Positions 31,058 to 40,265 of a stretch of DNA of 64,000 nt are shown piece by piece. Position 1 is the stretch's first letter, and each line of letters begins with the position of its first letter. The position numbers and the translations under genes were made by a program. The stretch is from Chloroflexota bacterium. Its GTDB lineage: Bacteria > Chloroflexota > Dehalococcoidia > Lucifugimonadales > Lucifugimonadaceae. The stretch lies in NCBI GenBank assembly GCA_027624075.1, contig JAQBUH010000008.1, positions 1 through 64,000 of the forward strand, written 5' to 3'. The notes beneath the pieces were generated by a model. The model made no database searches and had not been told where the DNA came from. It saw only the letters and a program-made list of their open reading frames with translations.

Positions 31058-31414
31058 TTAGCTCTGCTCGAACTCCATCAGCGGCCTGACCTCCACCGAT
31101 CCGCCCTCGACGATTGGCATCTTCTTCGCTGACTCCGCCGCTTACTCCCATGAGTTTGCCTCGACAATGTAGAAGCCGCCGAACTGCTCCTTCGTCTCAG
31201 CGAACGGTCCATCTGTGACTGTTGCCTGTCCGGCCTGAATTCGCACGGTATGTGCGGTGCTTACCGGCATCAGAGCGTCTCCGGCCAGCATCTTCCCGGA
31301 CTTCTGAAGGTCCTCGGTATACGCAAACCACTCTCCAAGGTTCTGCCGCACGTCTTGCTCGCTGAGATTGGACCGGTCTGCTTCGGTTGAGTAGATCAGT
31401 AGAGCGAATCGCAT
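31058..31414 (-). pseudogene. YCII/DGPF-domain protein interrupted by an in-frame TAA at 31142-31144
   Basis: Upstream part 'MRFALLIYSTEADRSNLS...TVTDGPFAETKEQFGGFYIVEANSWE' then stop, then the same frame continues 'AAESAKKMPIVEGGSVEVRPLMEFEQS', the expected C-terminus of the family. Confidence 0.75.
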
Positions 31415-31581
31415 TTTGTTCTCCTGTCGCTGAAAGATGTCAGAACCACGACGAATCCGGACAGCTGGTTTCGACACGGCGTAACCGGGGATCTGCCGGC
31501 ACGAAGCGGGATTTTACGCTGAGCGTTCGAGTTTGCCGGGTGCGGTGACAGTCCTGGACCGTCGCTGGCTCAGATAACGAA

Positions 31582-31614
31582 GCGGGCCGCCCGGTTGCGA
31601 CCGGGGCGGCCCGC
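31582..31614 (-). terminator. strong GC hairpin downstream of the spondin-domain gene
   Basis: 'gcgggccgcccggt-tgcg-accggggcggcccgc' near-perfect inverted repeat between two minus-strand genes. Confidence 0.65.
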
Positions 31615-31645
31615 ATTCTGTTCAGGCGATTGGTGACTGGTGAAG

Positions 31646-32392
31646 CTAGTCGTCGTTACCGCCGCTGACGCGTGTGATCGTGATCACGACCGCCGGGTTG
31701 TGCCAGTCGTGCTCCGCAGGGACGAGATCGGCAATACCGTGAACACCGTTGCCAACGTAGACGTAGCCTTCTGCGCCTGCGGTGTCCCTCACGCCGCCGT
31801 TGCCACAGGGTGGCCCCGGAATGAACACGCAGTCTTCGTTGTTGGCCTCAGTCCCAGCGTCGTAGCCGGCTGAGACGTAACGCACACTCCCGCGCCGTGG
31901 CAGGTCAACTCCGCTCAGCCCGACGAACGTGTCGTTGGTTGTGACAAGCATCCCGGCGAGCGAGATCTGATCGGCGTCGCCTCTCGTTGTGATCATCGCA
32001 GACGCTGTCTCCCCTGGCAGAATCGGTCCACCGGCCCCTGTGAGAGTGATGACCTGTGCGACGCTAGAGCTGTCTTCGAGCATCTGTGCGAACGGCGCAA
32101 GAGTGGCGTCTTCTGCCAGTCCGGCGAATTCCGGACTGGCCGGCGCGCCTAACTGGAAGATCGGGTCCAGGGTCGATTTGTGAGTAGCCACCACCGCGGG
32201 TGAAAGGATCTGACCCCTGGTGATGTTAGTGATCGTTACTTTGTACCGTGCGCCACCGCGATCACCATCGTCACCTGAGGCTATCGAGGTGAGCGCGAAT
32301 ACTGCCGCGGCGGCAAGTGCCACTAGCACCGCCAGCGGAACGAGACTGCGACGTCTGGTTAGTTGGGCGACCATAGCTGGATTCCTTTGCAT
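31646..32392 (-). CDS. secreted spondin-domain-like protein
   Basis: Signal/TM 'SLVPLAVLVALAAAAVFALTS'; 'YKVTITNITRGQILSPAVVATHKSTLDPIFQLGAPASPEFAGLAEDATLAPFAQML' resembles Spondin_N. Confidence 0.75.
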   Translation of the reverse strand: MQRNPAMVAQLTRRRSLVPLAVLVALAAAAVFALTSIASGDDGDRGGARYKVTITNITRGQILSPAVVATHKSTLDPIFQLGAPASPEFAGLAEDATLAPFAQMLEDSSSVAQVITLTGAGGPILPGETASAMITTRGDADQISLAGMLVTTNDTFVGLSGVDLPRRGSVRYVSAGYDAGTEANNEDCVFIPGPPCGNGGVRDTAGAEGYVYVGNGVHGIADLVPAEHDWHNPAVVITITRVSGGNDD

Positions 32393-32679
32393 ACTGTTGA
32401 GCGCCGGCCGGCGTGTGACCTGCCGGCTCAGGCCGGATTGCGCTTCATTAACCGGCGGCGGAATCAGCTTAGGAACGGATGTGAGAACAGATCTTACGAA
32501 AGCATTACAATTCTCTTAACAGAGTCCCGGTAAACGATGACTACCGGCTCGTCAGGCGGCGCACCATACTGATCCGCCTGCGGTATCATTCCTGTTTTCG
32601 ATAGGGACGTCTGACCATCCAGAGGGTGAAGGTCCCGGTCGCGGCGGTCCGCGGGTTTCATTCAATTAAGGGGAGGTCG

Positions 32680-33312
32680 ATGGCGCTATTACTTGGTGAC
32701 AGGGTCCCGAATTTCCAACAGGATTCGACCGACGGCACGATCGATCTCTACGAGTATTTCGGCGATAGCTGGGGTGTTCTGTTCTCGCATCCGGCTGACT
32801 ACACCCCCGTCTGCACGACTGAGCTGGGCGCCGTTGCTGGAATGATGGGCGAGTTCGACAGGCGCAACGTTAAGGTGATTGCCCTGAGCGTGGACAAGAT
32901 CGGGAATCACGCAGGCTGGGTCAAAGATATCGAAGAGACCCAGAAGGTGAAGATGAACTTTCCGATCCTTGCAGACGGAGACAGATCCGTGTCAGAGCAG
33001 TACGGAATGATCCAGGCTGACGGCACGAACATGACTGTCAGGTCTGTGTTCATCATCGACCCGAAGAAGACCCTGCGGCTGACCTTGACCTATCCGGCAT
33101 CGACGGGACGAAACTTCGCCGAGATACTTCGTGTGATCGATTCGTTACAGCTCACAGACGGCTACAAGGTCGCAACGCCTGCGAACTGGCGGGACGGTGG
33201 CGATGTAGTGGTGCTCCCCGCGGTCTCAGACGAAGACGCAGACAGGATGTTCACCAAGGGAATCGACCGGCAGCGGCCGTACCTCAGGGTGACGCCTCAG
33301 CCGAACAAGTAG
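32680..33312 (+). CDS. peroxiredoxin (1-Cys/Prx6-like)
   Basis: 'LFSHPADYTPVCTTELGAVAGM' catalytic motif and C-terminal Prx6-type extension 'DGYKVATPANWRDGGDVVVLPAVSDEDA'. Confidence 0.93.
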   Translation: MALLLGDRVPNFQQDSTDGTIDLYEYFGDSWGVLFSHPADYTPVCTTELGAVAGMMGEFDRRNVKVIALSVDKIGNHAGWVKDIEETQKVKMNFPILADGDRSVSEQYGMIQADGTNMTVRSVFIIDPKKTLRLTLTYPASTGRNFAEILRVIDSLQLTDGYKVATPANWRDGGDVVVLPAVSDEDADRMFTKGIDRQRPYLRVTPQPNK

Positions 33313-33348
33313 GTCCGCAAAGGCAAATCGGCGCCGGCGTTGCCGGTC

Positions 33349-34248
33349 TCACCAGCCGCCGCTGCCGGAGATCCTGCCTGCAATCACTGAAAGGCGCCTC
33401 GCCATCTCAGGAGAGCGCTGCTGCGGCTCGGTCGCCACCGCATGTTCGAGCGAGCGGTGGCATCCCGAGCTGCAGGGGGCAGGCAGTCCGGCGATCAACG
33501 GCACTGCCGCCGAGACGAGGTCGCGCGCGTGGCCCGCGTTCTTGCGCAGGACCTCAAGCACCGAGGCGGTCGAGACGGCTGCGTGCTCGTCGTGCCAGCA
33601 GTCATAATCGGTCACCATCGCCACGGTTGAGTAGCAGATCTCTGCCTCCCGGGCGAGTTTCGCCTCTGGCATGTTCGTCATGCCGATCAGGTCGGCGCCC
33701 CAGGAGCGGTGCAGTTCGGACTCTGCGCGCGAAGAGAACTGCGGGCCTTCCATGACGACGTATGTGCCGCCTCGGGCAGCTTCGATTCCAAAAGAGTGGG
33801 CTGCGCTTGCCAGGCATTCGGCTGTTGCGGCACATACGGGATCAGCCATGCTGACGTGGGCTACAAAGCCGGTCCCAAAGAATGAGTTGTCACGGGCGAA
33901 CGTGCGGTCAATGTACTGGTCGACCAGCACGAACGTGCCCGGCGCAAGGTCCTCCCGCAGCGAGCCGACTGCGCTGAACGAGATGATCCTTGTCACCCCG
34001 GCGCGTTTCATCGCCTCTATGTTCGCACGGTAGTTGATTTCGCCCGGAGGGATCCTGTGACCGCGACCGTGCCGAGGCAAGAAAACCAGCCTGTGACCTT
34101 TGAAATCGCCGATCAACAGTTGGTCGGACGGCTCGCCAAACGCGCTCTCTATCGTGACCCACTGAGCGTCGCCGAACCCTGGCAGGTCATAGAGCCCTGT
34201 GCCACCGATGATTCCGATCGCGGGCGGAGAAGTTGGTTCAGTTGTCAT
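33349..34248 (-). CDS. mtnP: S-methyl-5'-thioadenosine phosphorylase family protein
   Basis: 'IGIIGGTGLYDLPGF', 'LPRHGRGHRIPPGEINYRANIEAMKRAGV', 'GADLIGMTNMPEAKLAREAEICYSTVAMVTDYDCWH'. Confidence 0.92.
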   Translation of the reverse strand: MTTEPTSPPAIGIIGGTGLYDLPGFGDAQWVTIESAFGEPSDQLLIGDFKGHRLVFLPRHGRGHRIPPGEINYRANIEAMKRAGVTRIISFSAVGSLREDLAPGTFVLVDQYIDRTFARDNSFFGTGFVAHVSMADPVCAATAECLASAAHSFGIEAARGGTYVVMEGPQFSSRAESELHRSWGADLIGMTNMPEAKLAREAEICYSTVAMVTDYDCWHDEHAAVSTASVLEVLRKNAGHARDLVSAAVPLIAGLPAPCSSGCHRSLEHAVATEPQQRSPEMARRLSVIAGRISGSGGW

Positions 34249-34400
34249 GGATGCCAAGTCTAACGGCACGCGGCGTCAACGAAGAAGGCGAACGGACGCG
34301 CAGAGCCGGACTGGCGGCGGGAAGTGGTCTCTCCCCATCTGCCAGTCAGGCTCTCCGTTGGGCGGACTAATGAGTCAGTTACCGCCTCGCGCCGTTTGTC

Positions 34401-35137
34401 TTACCTGGACTTCTGACTACCGGCATTTGCAGTGGCCGGGGTCTGAAGGCCCGGGGCGAAATCGATACCCTTGCCCGGATTCTCACGCTGCTGCAGCATT
34501 TCCCATTTCGTCATCCCGGCAGCGACGTCAACGATCACGTCATCTATGTACTGCGTAGGTGTATTCATGCTGGCGCCCCGCGGGCGGGTGACCTGGATGG
34601 CGACATCGTATGTGCCTTCCAGCAAGAACATCTCGGTGCATAGCGTTCCCCGGACAGTCTCGGCGGGTGCCATGCGCCCGACGAGAATCGAGTCGGCCAC
34701 GGCGCCATTGACCAGCAACTCGAAGAGTCCGCCGGTGTGGTTAGGGACCCACGGGTTCATTGTGGCTACGTTTGCAGAGATGGAGACGGTGGCGCCGCCG
34801 CGGCCGATCTCGAACTGCGCTGGCGCAGGCCGCCGCCTTCAAACAGGTCAGGATTCGAGTTGCGGCAGACAGGGTCGGGACCGCACCCGCCGTCGTCCAT
34901 GACCGCCTGGCCCGCCTTCAACTTGACGGCGAGGCTCGGCGTTGAGTCACCGTCAACATCGAACAGTTCCACGGCCGGCACGCCAATGGTGCCGGTCGAC
35001 GTTGTGTAGAGCTCCCAGCCGGACAGGTCGCCGGTCTCGAAATCGCCGTTCGTGCTCACTATCGCTGCCGAAGCTGCAACGGTCAGCGAGCCCATGAGCG
35101 CGAACGCTACGACCGGTACTATCATTCGTCTGAGCAA
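34401..35137 (-). pseudogene. secreted protein gene with a probable frameshift (near 34815-34830)
   Basis: First part starts 'MLRRMIVPVVAFALMGSLTVAASAAIVSTNGDFETGDLSGWELY...' and ends in a low-complexity tail. The adjacent minus frame reads 'QFEIGRGGATVSISANVATMNPWVPNHTGGLFELLVNGAVADSILVGRMAP...' with protein-like composition. Confidence 0.6.
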
Positions 35138-35445
35138 GATTCACCTCCTGGCAGGCTGCGCAATGGCGAATGTGTGGGTCACCGCTGTCTGCGCAGTCGG
35201 ATCCAAAAGCTCAAGTGAGCAAGGACTCCCGATCCGGTTATATCGAGTGTTGGCGACCCGCTAACGGGACGCACCGGGTCCTGTGGTCGGAAAGAGTTGG
35301 GAGGAGGTGTTCGTTACGGGTGGCCGGAGGGTGAAAAGGGGCGGCCGGCTGAGATTGAGTTGAGTTTGGCCGCAGCCGCGTCTGCCAGTCCGGGCACAGG
35401 GTTGGCGCGGCGTGTCAATATGGATTGGATTACGTGTGGTCTCAT

Positions 35446-35533
35446 GCCGGGGTGGCGGAATGGCAGACGCAGCGGGCTTAAACCCCGCGGCCTGTTAAAG
35501 GGCGTGTGGGTTCGAATCCCACCCTCGGCACCA
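35446..35533 (+). tRNA. tRNA-Leu (anticodon TAA)
   Basis: 'gccgggg tggcggaatggcagacgcagcggg cttaaac cccgc...gtgggttcgaatcccac cctcggc acca': paired acceptor, anticodon stem gcggg/cccgc with loop cttaaac, T-arm ggttcgaatcc, encoded CCA. Confidence 0.95.
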
Positions 35534-35537
35534 TAGA

Positions 35538-35570
35538 CCTGGTCCTCCCTGGTCTTCGCGGGAGGCCAGG
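35538..35570. terminator. hairpin directly downstream of tRNA-Leu
   Basis: 'cctggtcctccc...gggaggccagg' inverted repeat with one bulge; no clear T tract. Confidence 0.4.
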
Positions 35571-35612
35571 CATGACCGGGTTGCGGCCGCTGGCTCCGAA
35601 TGCCACGGGCCG

Positions 35613-35780
35613 CTAGCCGCGCTGTTCCCAGTTATCAGCGAGCCGGTCGTATCGCTCATGCAGGGCGGTCACGGTCTCCGCCGCAATGGGCAGCCGTGAA
35701 TTCACCAGCTGAACATTGGATTCCAGGTGGTGACGGCGCTGCATCCCGACTATCGCCACATCGAATGAGAGGGGGTGCAG
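35613..35780 (-). pseudogene. C-terminal remnant of an aldo/keto reductase
   Basis: 'FDVAIVGMQRRHHLESNVQLVNSRLPIAAETVTALHERYDRLADNWEQRG' resembles only the AKR C-terminus (xVAIxGxxxxEHxxENxxxx). Upstream residues do not look like AKR. Confidence 0.45.
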
Positions 35781-35974
35781 TGATGTGGGGTCGCCTTTGC
35801 GGCCGGGATGCTTTTTCCGTTTGTTACTCATTACTCAGCTTCAGATGCCAATAGAACTTCGCTCAGTTGATCCTGATGACTCCACGAGATCAAATCGGTG
35901 ACCACGCCTTCAAAGGGGCGACGAGCATATTCAGTCCAAACATCTTGGCGGTTTGACCGATCATCGAGAACTAC

Positions 35975-36634
35975 TTAAGGATGCCATACAGTCGTCTTTT
36001 CTAAGATGTTGTTGAAGCGATAACTCCAACGCTCCGCTATAGCGCGAGCGGCTGATTCGTTCGTCTGAGTTAATGGCTGGATCAACAGATTCCGACCTGA
36101 ATTCACATGGAACTTGATTTGCGTAGGCTCCCTTGCCCCCTGCACCTGATAGTCAGTGTCGTATTGCACTCCAGATCGAATTATCAACGTCTCAACTTCG
36201 GCATCGAAGTCCAGCCGCGTATGTGGCCGACGTTTCTCAACTAGCCTGCCCACATTGATCATCGCCTGTACCAAACCATGCACAGCAGTGGGGCCGCTGC
36301 TCACATCAGCCAGATCAACGCTAAGTTCATTGACCTGAAGGTCTGAGTGATATTGAGTTGCTATGCGCCGAATATCAGATAGAGTTTTCCGACTCAAAGC
36401 GAGACCGTTCTGATATAGGTACTCGATGGTTTCGCCGGAGTCTGTAAGCCTAGGTGTTCCTGAGATACCCTTCTCCAGAAATATCTCAAAGTAGTCACCG
36501 TCAGCTCTCATGAAAGGAGTAACGATCACACAAAAATGTGCGTTAGAAACCGTCTCAAACCGATCACCAAGGGAACGCACGTAGGCATTTGCGAGTTCTG
36601 AGCATGATTGATCAGCCATGTCTACGTCCCTCAC
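35975..36634 (-). CDS. DUF1828-like domain protein
   Basis: 'TPFMRADGDYFEIFLEKGISGTPRLTDSGETIEYLYQNGLALSRKTLSDIRRIATQYHSDLQVNELSVDLADVSSG' resembles DUF1828; lower GC than surroundings. Confidence 0.65.
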   Translation of the reverse strand: MRDVDMADQSCSELANAYVRSLGDRFETVSNAHFCVIVTPFMRADGDYFEIFLEKGISGTPRLTDSGETIEYLYQNGLALSRKTLSDIRRIATQYHSDLQVNELSVDLADVSSGPTAVHGLVQAMINVGRLVEKRRPHTRLDFDAEVETLIIRSGVQYDTDYQVQGAREPTQIKFHVNSGRNLLIQPLTQTNESAARAIAERWSYRFNNILEKTTVWHP

Positions 36635-37014
36635 ATTACTCTCTGATAAGTACCTTCAAGGGTTACGTTGCATTCAGCCAGGAATGCCATCAGTTCGTCG
36701 TTTGAGTCTCCGTACGTCATGTCATCTGGTACGTAAACCACACGGTCTTGATATTCGTCGGTGAGTCTGTGTTTGTGGGGGCCCTGAATGGTTTGTCCAT
36801 CCTCAGGATTGGTATGCCGAGCCCAATCCGATGCGCACAGACGCCGTACCGTAACGTTGTTGCAAAGGAGCGAATAGCTGTGACTTCTACCAGCAACAGC
36901 GCGCAACGAAAGCAGTGTTTCTGAGTTCAATGCAAACACTGTCGCTTCTATCTTCAGGCGTCCGCCATCATGACGCCAGCGTAGATTTTCACGAATTACT
37001 TTAGGTTCCTCCAT
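36631..37014 (-). CDS. hypothetical protein, partner gene of the DUF1828-like gene (overlapping operon)
   Basis: 132-aa ORF overlapping the start of the DUF1828-like gene by 4 nt; start set at MEEPKVIREN (alternative 37029). Confidence 0.6.
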   Translation of the reverse strand: MEEPKVIRENLRWRHDGGRLKIEATVFALNSETLLSLRAVAGRSHSYSLLCNNVTVRRLCASDWARHTNPEDGQTIQGPHKHRLTDEYQDRVVYVPDDMTYGDSNDELMAFLAECNVTLEGTYQRVM

Positions 37015-37023
37015 TAAGAGTTC

Positions 37024-38277
37024 ATGCATCCGGAAGGCTCACTGGCGCTCGACCTGCAGCGGCTGTGGCCGGGAGTCAACTTCAGTTCCCGCATCGACCC
37101 CGGCGAGATCCGCGTCCCGGTTCCGTCTGCTGATGGGCGGAGCGTGGCGGGTCACTTCACAATCCGCACCAAGTCTGCTTTCGACCCGACCAGTCTCGGA
37201 ATGGAGTCGCCGGTCTGGATCATTCTGTGTGAGGCGGCGCGAGTTTCTCAGGACGTCTATCACCGTCTCCGGTCACGCTGTTCGGAGGCGAGACGCCGGT
37301 TCCCAGAGTTTGGCTGGCTACACATGGAAGGTACGTTTGAAGGGTCTCTCGGATGGTACCCGACGCTATGGACGCGCTGGCAGTCTGCGGCCATCCAGGA
37401 GCGAGAGGACGCCCGCTCCTTCTCGCTCCCTTCGCACTCCAACACGGCGCTGTTCCCTGGCGGTTTCGATGATCCGCAGATTTCCGCGCTCCGACGCGTG
37501 CTGCCAGAGGCAAAGTTCATGGAGCGTCACATGGGTGTTCCGGTCCCTCCATCCGGCCGCGTGCACAGCTCATTCGGCGCTGGTCTGCACGTGCGTGAGG
37601 TGAGGTACGACCCCGGGCAGCCTGTTTTCATCGGGATCGACCCCGGTTACTCCGGCCAGCCATCCACCTACGCCGTTGAGGTATGCCAGCTCAGGAAGTT
37701 CGAAAACGGTCACCGGCAGTGGCAGGTGATCGATGAGATCGCTATCAACCGGCACGCAATGCCGGGGTTCACGGTGGCCGACGTCTGCGACATTGCGATG
37801 AGCAGGCCGTGGTGGCAGAACCCTCACAAGACGGGCGTGATCGATGTCGCCGGCACCGCGCACGCCGGGGCGCAGGAGAGCAACGCTGAGGTGTGGCGCA
37901 GGCGGACCGGTCTCGTTCTCATGCACGAGAAGGTGAGCATCCTGCCGGGGATAGACCGGTTCGACACCTGCCTGAAAGTGGACGAGGAGACTGCCGAGCC
38001 CGGACTTGTCATCGACCCTGCGTGCGAGCTTCTGATCTCAGAGCTTGGCGGTGGGCCAAACCCTTTCGACGGCCAGTCGCATATGTATCGATGGAATACA
38101 GATAGAGCGGGCGACGTGATCGGCCGGGTGCCGCGTGACGAATACTGCGACGGGATCAAGGCGCTGACATACCTGTTCATCAACGTCATGGGATACGCCG
38201 GGCGCGGGCGACTCGGCGTAGCTGAGCCGGCGAGGATCAAGGTCAGGAGCCGAAGGCAGCGAGCGGGTCAGCGGTGA
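37024..38277 (+). CDS. phage terminase large subunit, N-terminally truncated (no Walker A)
   Basis: 'FTIRTKSAFDPTSLGMESPVWIILCEAARVS' (Walker B-like region), nuclease motif 'VFIGIDPGYSGQPSTYAV', 'VIDVAGTAHAGAQESNAEVW', 'YCDGIKALTYLFINVMGY'. An in-frame stop lies just upstream at 37015-37017. Confidence 0.75.
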   Translation: MHPEGSLALDLQRLWPGVNFSSRIDPGEIRVPVPSADGRSVAGHFTIRTKSAFDPTSLGMESPVWIILCEAARVSQDVYHRLRSRCSEARRRFPEFGWLHMEGTFEGSLGWYPTLWTRWQSAAIQEREDARSFSLPSHSNTALFPGGFDDPQISALRRVLPEAKFMERHMGVPVPPSGRVHSSFGAGLHVREVRYDPGQPVFIGIDPGYSGQPSTYAVEVCQLRKFENGHRQWQVIDEIAINRHAMPGFTVADVCDIAMSRPWWQNPHKTGVIDVAGTAHAGAQESNAEVWRRRTGLVLMHEKVSILPGIDRFDTCLKVDEETAEPGLVIDPACELLISELGGGPNPFDGQSHMYRWNTDRAGDVIGRVPRDEYCDGIKALTYLFINVMGYAGRGRLGVAEPARIKVRSRRQRAGQR

Positions 38278-38293
38278 GAACGTCGCCTCGAAT

Positions 38294-38863
38294 TTAGCCG
38301 CCCGCCTGCCGCAGCGCCTTCTCCAGTAGCTCAAGCGCCCTCAACGCGAACAGCTCCATGTTTTCGGCGCGGTCTGCCATCCCGGTCTCCAGCGTCTCGC
38401 TCAGCTCGACTGGCCCTGAGACCGCTACGCAGGTGTGACCCGCATCGTCGCCGTAGCGGTTGCCCGCCGGGCCGGCCGCTCCGGTCTCACTCAGTCCCCA
38501 GGTCGTGTTCAGTCGCTCTCGCGCCGCCGACGCACAGAGCAGCGCGTATGGCTCGGACGCCGACCGCATCCCAGGGTGCGCTTCCAGGTCAACCGCAAGA
38601 AACGCGTCACGGGCAGGGCCGGTGTATATCACCGCTCCACCCATGAAGTACGCCGAGGCGCCGGGTACCGAGAGCAGCGCGGCAGAGACGAGTCCGCCGC
38701 TTGAGGACTCCGAAACCGCAACGGTCTCCCGGCGGTCCTTCAGCAGTCCGCCAACTTTACCGGCCAGTTCATTCAGACGGCTCATTGGATTCTCCCGCCG
38801 ACAGTAGAGCAGATCGCGTGAGTCCGGGCAACCGGCTTTCTGCGCCTGACACGTGGTCTTCAA
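38294..38863 (-). CDS. CinA family protein (nicotinamide-nucleotide amidohydrolase domain)
   Basis: 'ETVAVSESSSGGLVSAALLSVPGASAYFMGGAVIYT...GLSETGAAGPAGNRYG' CinA C-terminal domain signatures; start may be MSRLNELAG. Confidence 0.85.
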   Translation of the reverse strand: MKTTCQAQKAGCPDSRDLLYCRRENPMSRLNELAGKVGGLLKDRRETVAVSESSSGGLVSAALLSVPGASAYFMGGAVIYTGPARDAFLAVDLEAHPGMRSASEPYALLCASAARERLNTTWGLSETGAAGPAGNRYGDDAGHTCVAVSGPVELSETLETGMADRAENMELFALRALELLEKALRQAGG

Positions 38864-38979
38864 TTCGAGCCAGGAGCGACCCTATTCTGGACTTCAGGCG
38901 GCCAGTGTGACCAATCGGTCCAGAGCCGTTGGGTAGGCGGTTCGTAAAGCGCGGCTCTCTGTTTCAGCGGGGGATCCTT

Positions 38980-39984
38980 ATGCCTGACAACTTCACGAGT
39001 GAGCTTGTTGACTCGGCCGGCGAGGTCTTCGCTACAGACGCAATCGGAGGCTCGTCCGTTCACTATCCTATCGGCAAGCTGGCGTGGGGTCCGCTGAACA
39101 CGGCGAACCTGACGGACACCGCCAACCCTCTGCCGGTGCAGATCAACGGCAACGGGACATCGTCGAGCGCTCCGTTCTTTGTCCGCGGCGCCAATGACGA
39201 TTCCACAGTTCCCATCTCCGGTACGGTGAGCCCGGCCGCGGGCGCCTCTTTCGCCGTTGCAGTCGACTCCGCAGACATCATCCGCGCAAAGCTGGTCGAG
39301 TCTGACTCGAACGGCCCTGTCTTCTCAGAAGGCGACTCAGCGGTGGCGGCGAGGTTCTTCGCCGTTGGGTTTGAGAGCGACTCCGTCGCCAACGTGTTCA
39401 GCGTCATCTCATCTGGCAGGCCGCTACCCGTCCAGGGCGACACCGTCGTCTCTATCACCGGATACGTTGCGCCATCGACCGCTGTGACCGTGACGAACAT
39501 GTCTGACTCCACGGTGACCGTGAGTGGGACAGTTACGGTGCAGGGCAACGCGTCCGTGGCAATCGTCGCAGGGTCGTCTGTTTCGATTTCCAACGACTCC
39601 GCCGGTCAGATCGGGGTCGGTCTGAACGCCATCGGCGGCAACTCGGCGGGAGCGCTCCAGACATTTACAACAGTGCTCAGCTCCGCACTCGAGACCGTCA
39701 CGTCGAGCGCCGGCCGGCTCTACGGATACATGCTGACCAACCCTGACACGGCGGCGATCGTGTACGCAAAGATATTTTCAGACGACTCGACCGGGGTGAC
39801 CAAGGGTACGACGTCTCCTGTGCTCAACCTGGGAATACCTCCTGTTGGCGGCGCCAACGTGACCTTCGCCCAGGGAGTCTTGATGTCCAGCGGGATGTCT
39901 GTCATGGCGGCAGGCGGCGCCGGACTGACCGATACGTCAGCGCCCGGCAGCAACCTTGTGGTCAATCTGTTCTACAAGGGCTGA
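38980..39984 (+). CDS. phage-like structural protein, beta-rich, repetitive Ser/Thr/Val
   Basis: 'DTANPLPVQINGNG' and C-terminal 'GRLYGYMLTNPDTAAIVYAKIFSDDSTGVTKGTTSPVLNLGIPPVGGANVTFAQGVLMSSGMSVMA', a pattern common in tailed-phage virion proteins; RBS-like gggggatcc upstream. Confidence 0.65.
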   Translation: MPDNFTSELVDSAGEVFATDAIGGSSVHYPIGKLAWGPLNTANLTDTANPLPVQINGNGTSSSAPFFVRGANDDSTVPISGTVSPAAGASFAVAVDSADIIRAKLVESDSNGPVFSEGDSAVAARFFAVGFESDSVANVFSVISSGRPLPVQGDTVVSITGYVAPSTAVTVTNMSDSTVTVSGTVTVQGNASVAIVAGSSVSISNDSAGQIGVGLNAIGGNSAGALQTFTTVLSSALETVTSSAGRLYGYMLTNPDTAAIVYAKIFSDDSTGVTKGTTSPVLNLGIPPVGGANVTFAQGVLMSSGMSVMAAGGAGLTDTSAPGSNLVVNLFYKG

Positions 39985-40070
39985 GCGGGCTGTCTCTATG
40001 TGGCTGTCCGGCTGGCCGCGCCCGGCGGCGAACGGTCCCGTTTCAAGGTGTGAAGGATTGAGGTGGTCCG

Positions 40071-40265
40071 ATGGGTTTCTGGTCGACGGTCCTGACGGCG
40101 CTTCGGTTCAGGTCGGGACGGCTGCCCGTGATTACGGAACCTCTGAGCGTGCGCCGGCTCCGCCTCGACGCGTCAGTTCCACGGTTACGGCGGGACACGG
40201 TGACGGTGCGCAGGGTGTTGAGTAACAGCAACGTGACCCACAGGGTTCGAGTGGAGGTGAAGTGA
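40071..40265 (+). CDS. small hypothetical protein in phage structural cluster
   Basis: 64-aa ORF (MGFWSTVLTALRFRSGRLPVITEPLSVRRL...) whose TGA overlaps the ATG of the next ORF; RBS ggaggtgaag precedes that next ATG. Confidence 0.5.
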   Translation: MGFWSTVLTALRFRSGRLPVITEPLSVRRLRLDASVPRLRRDTVTVRRVLSNSNVTHRVRVEVK

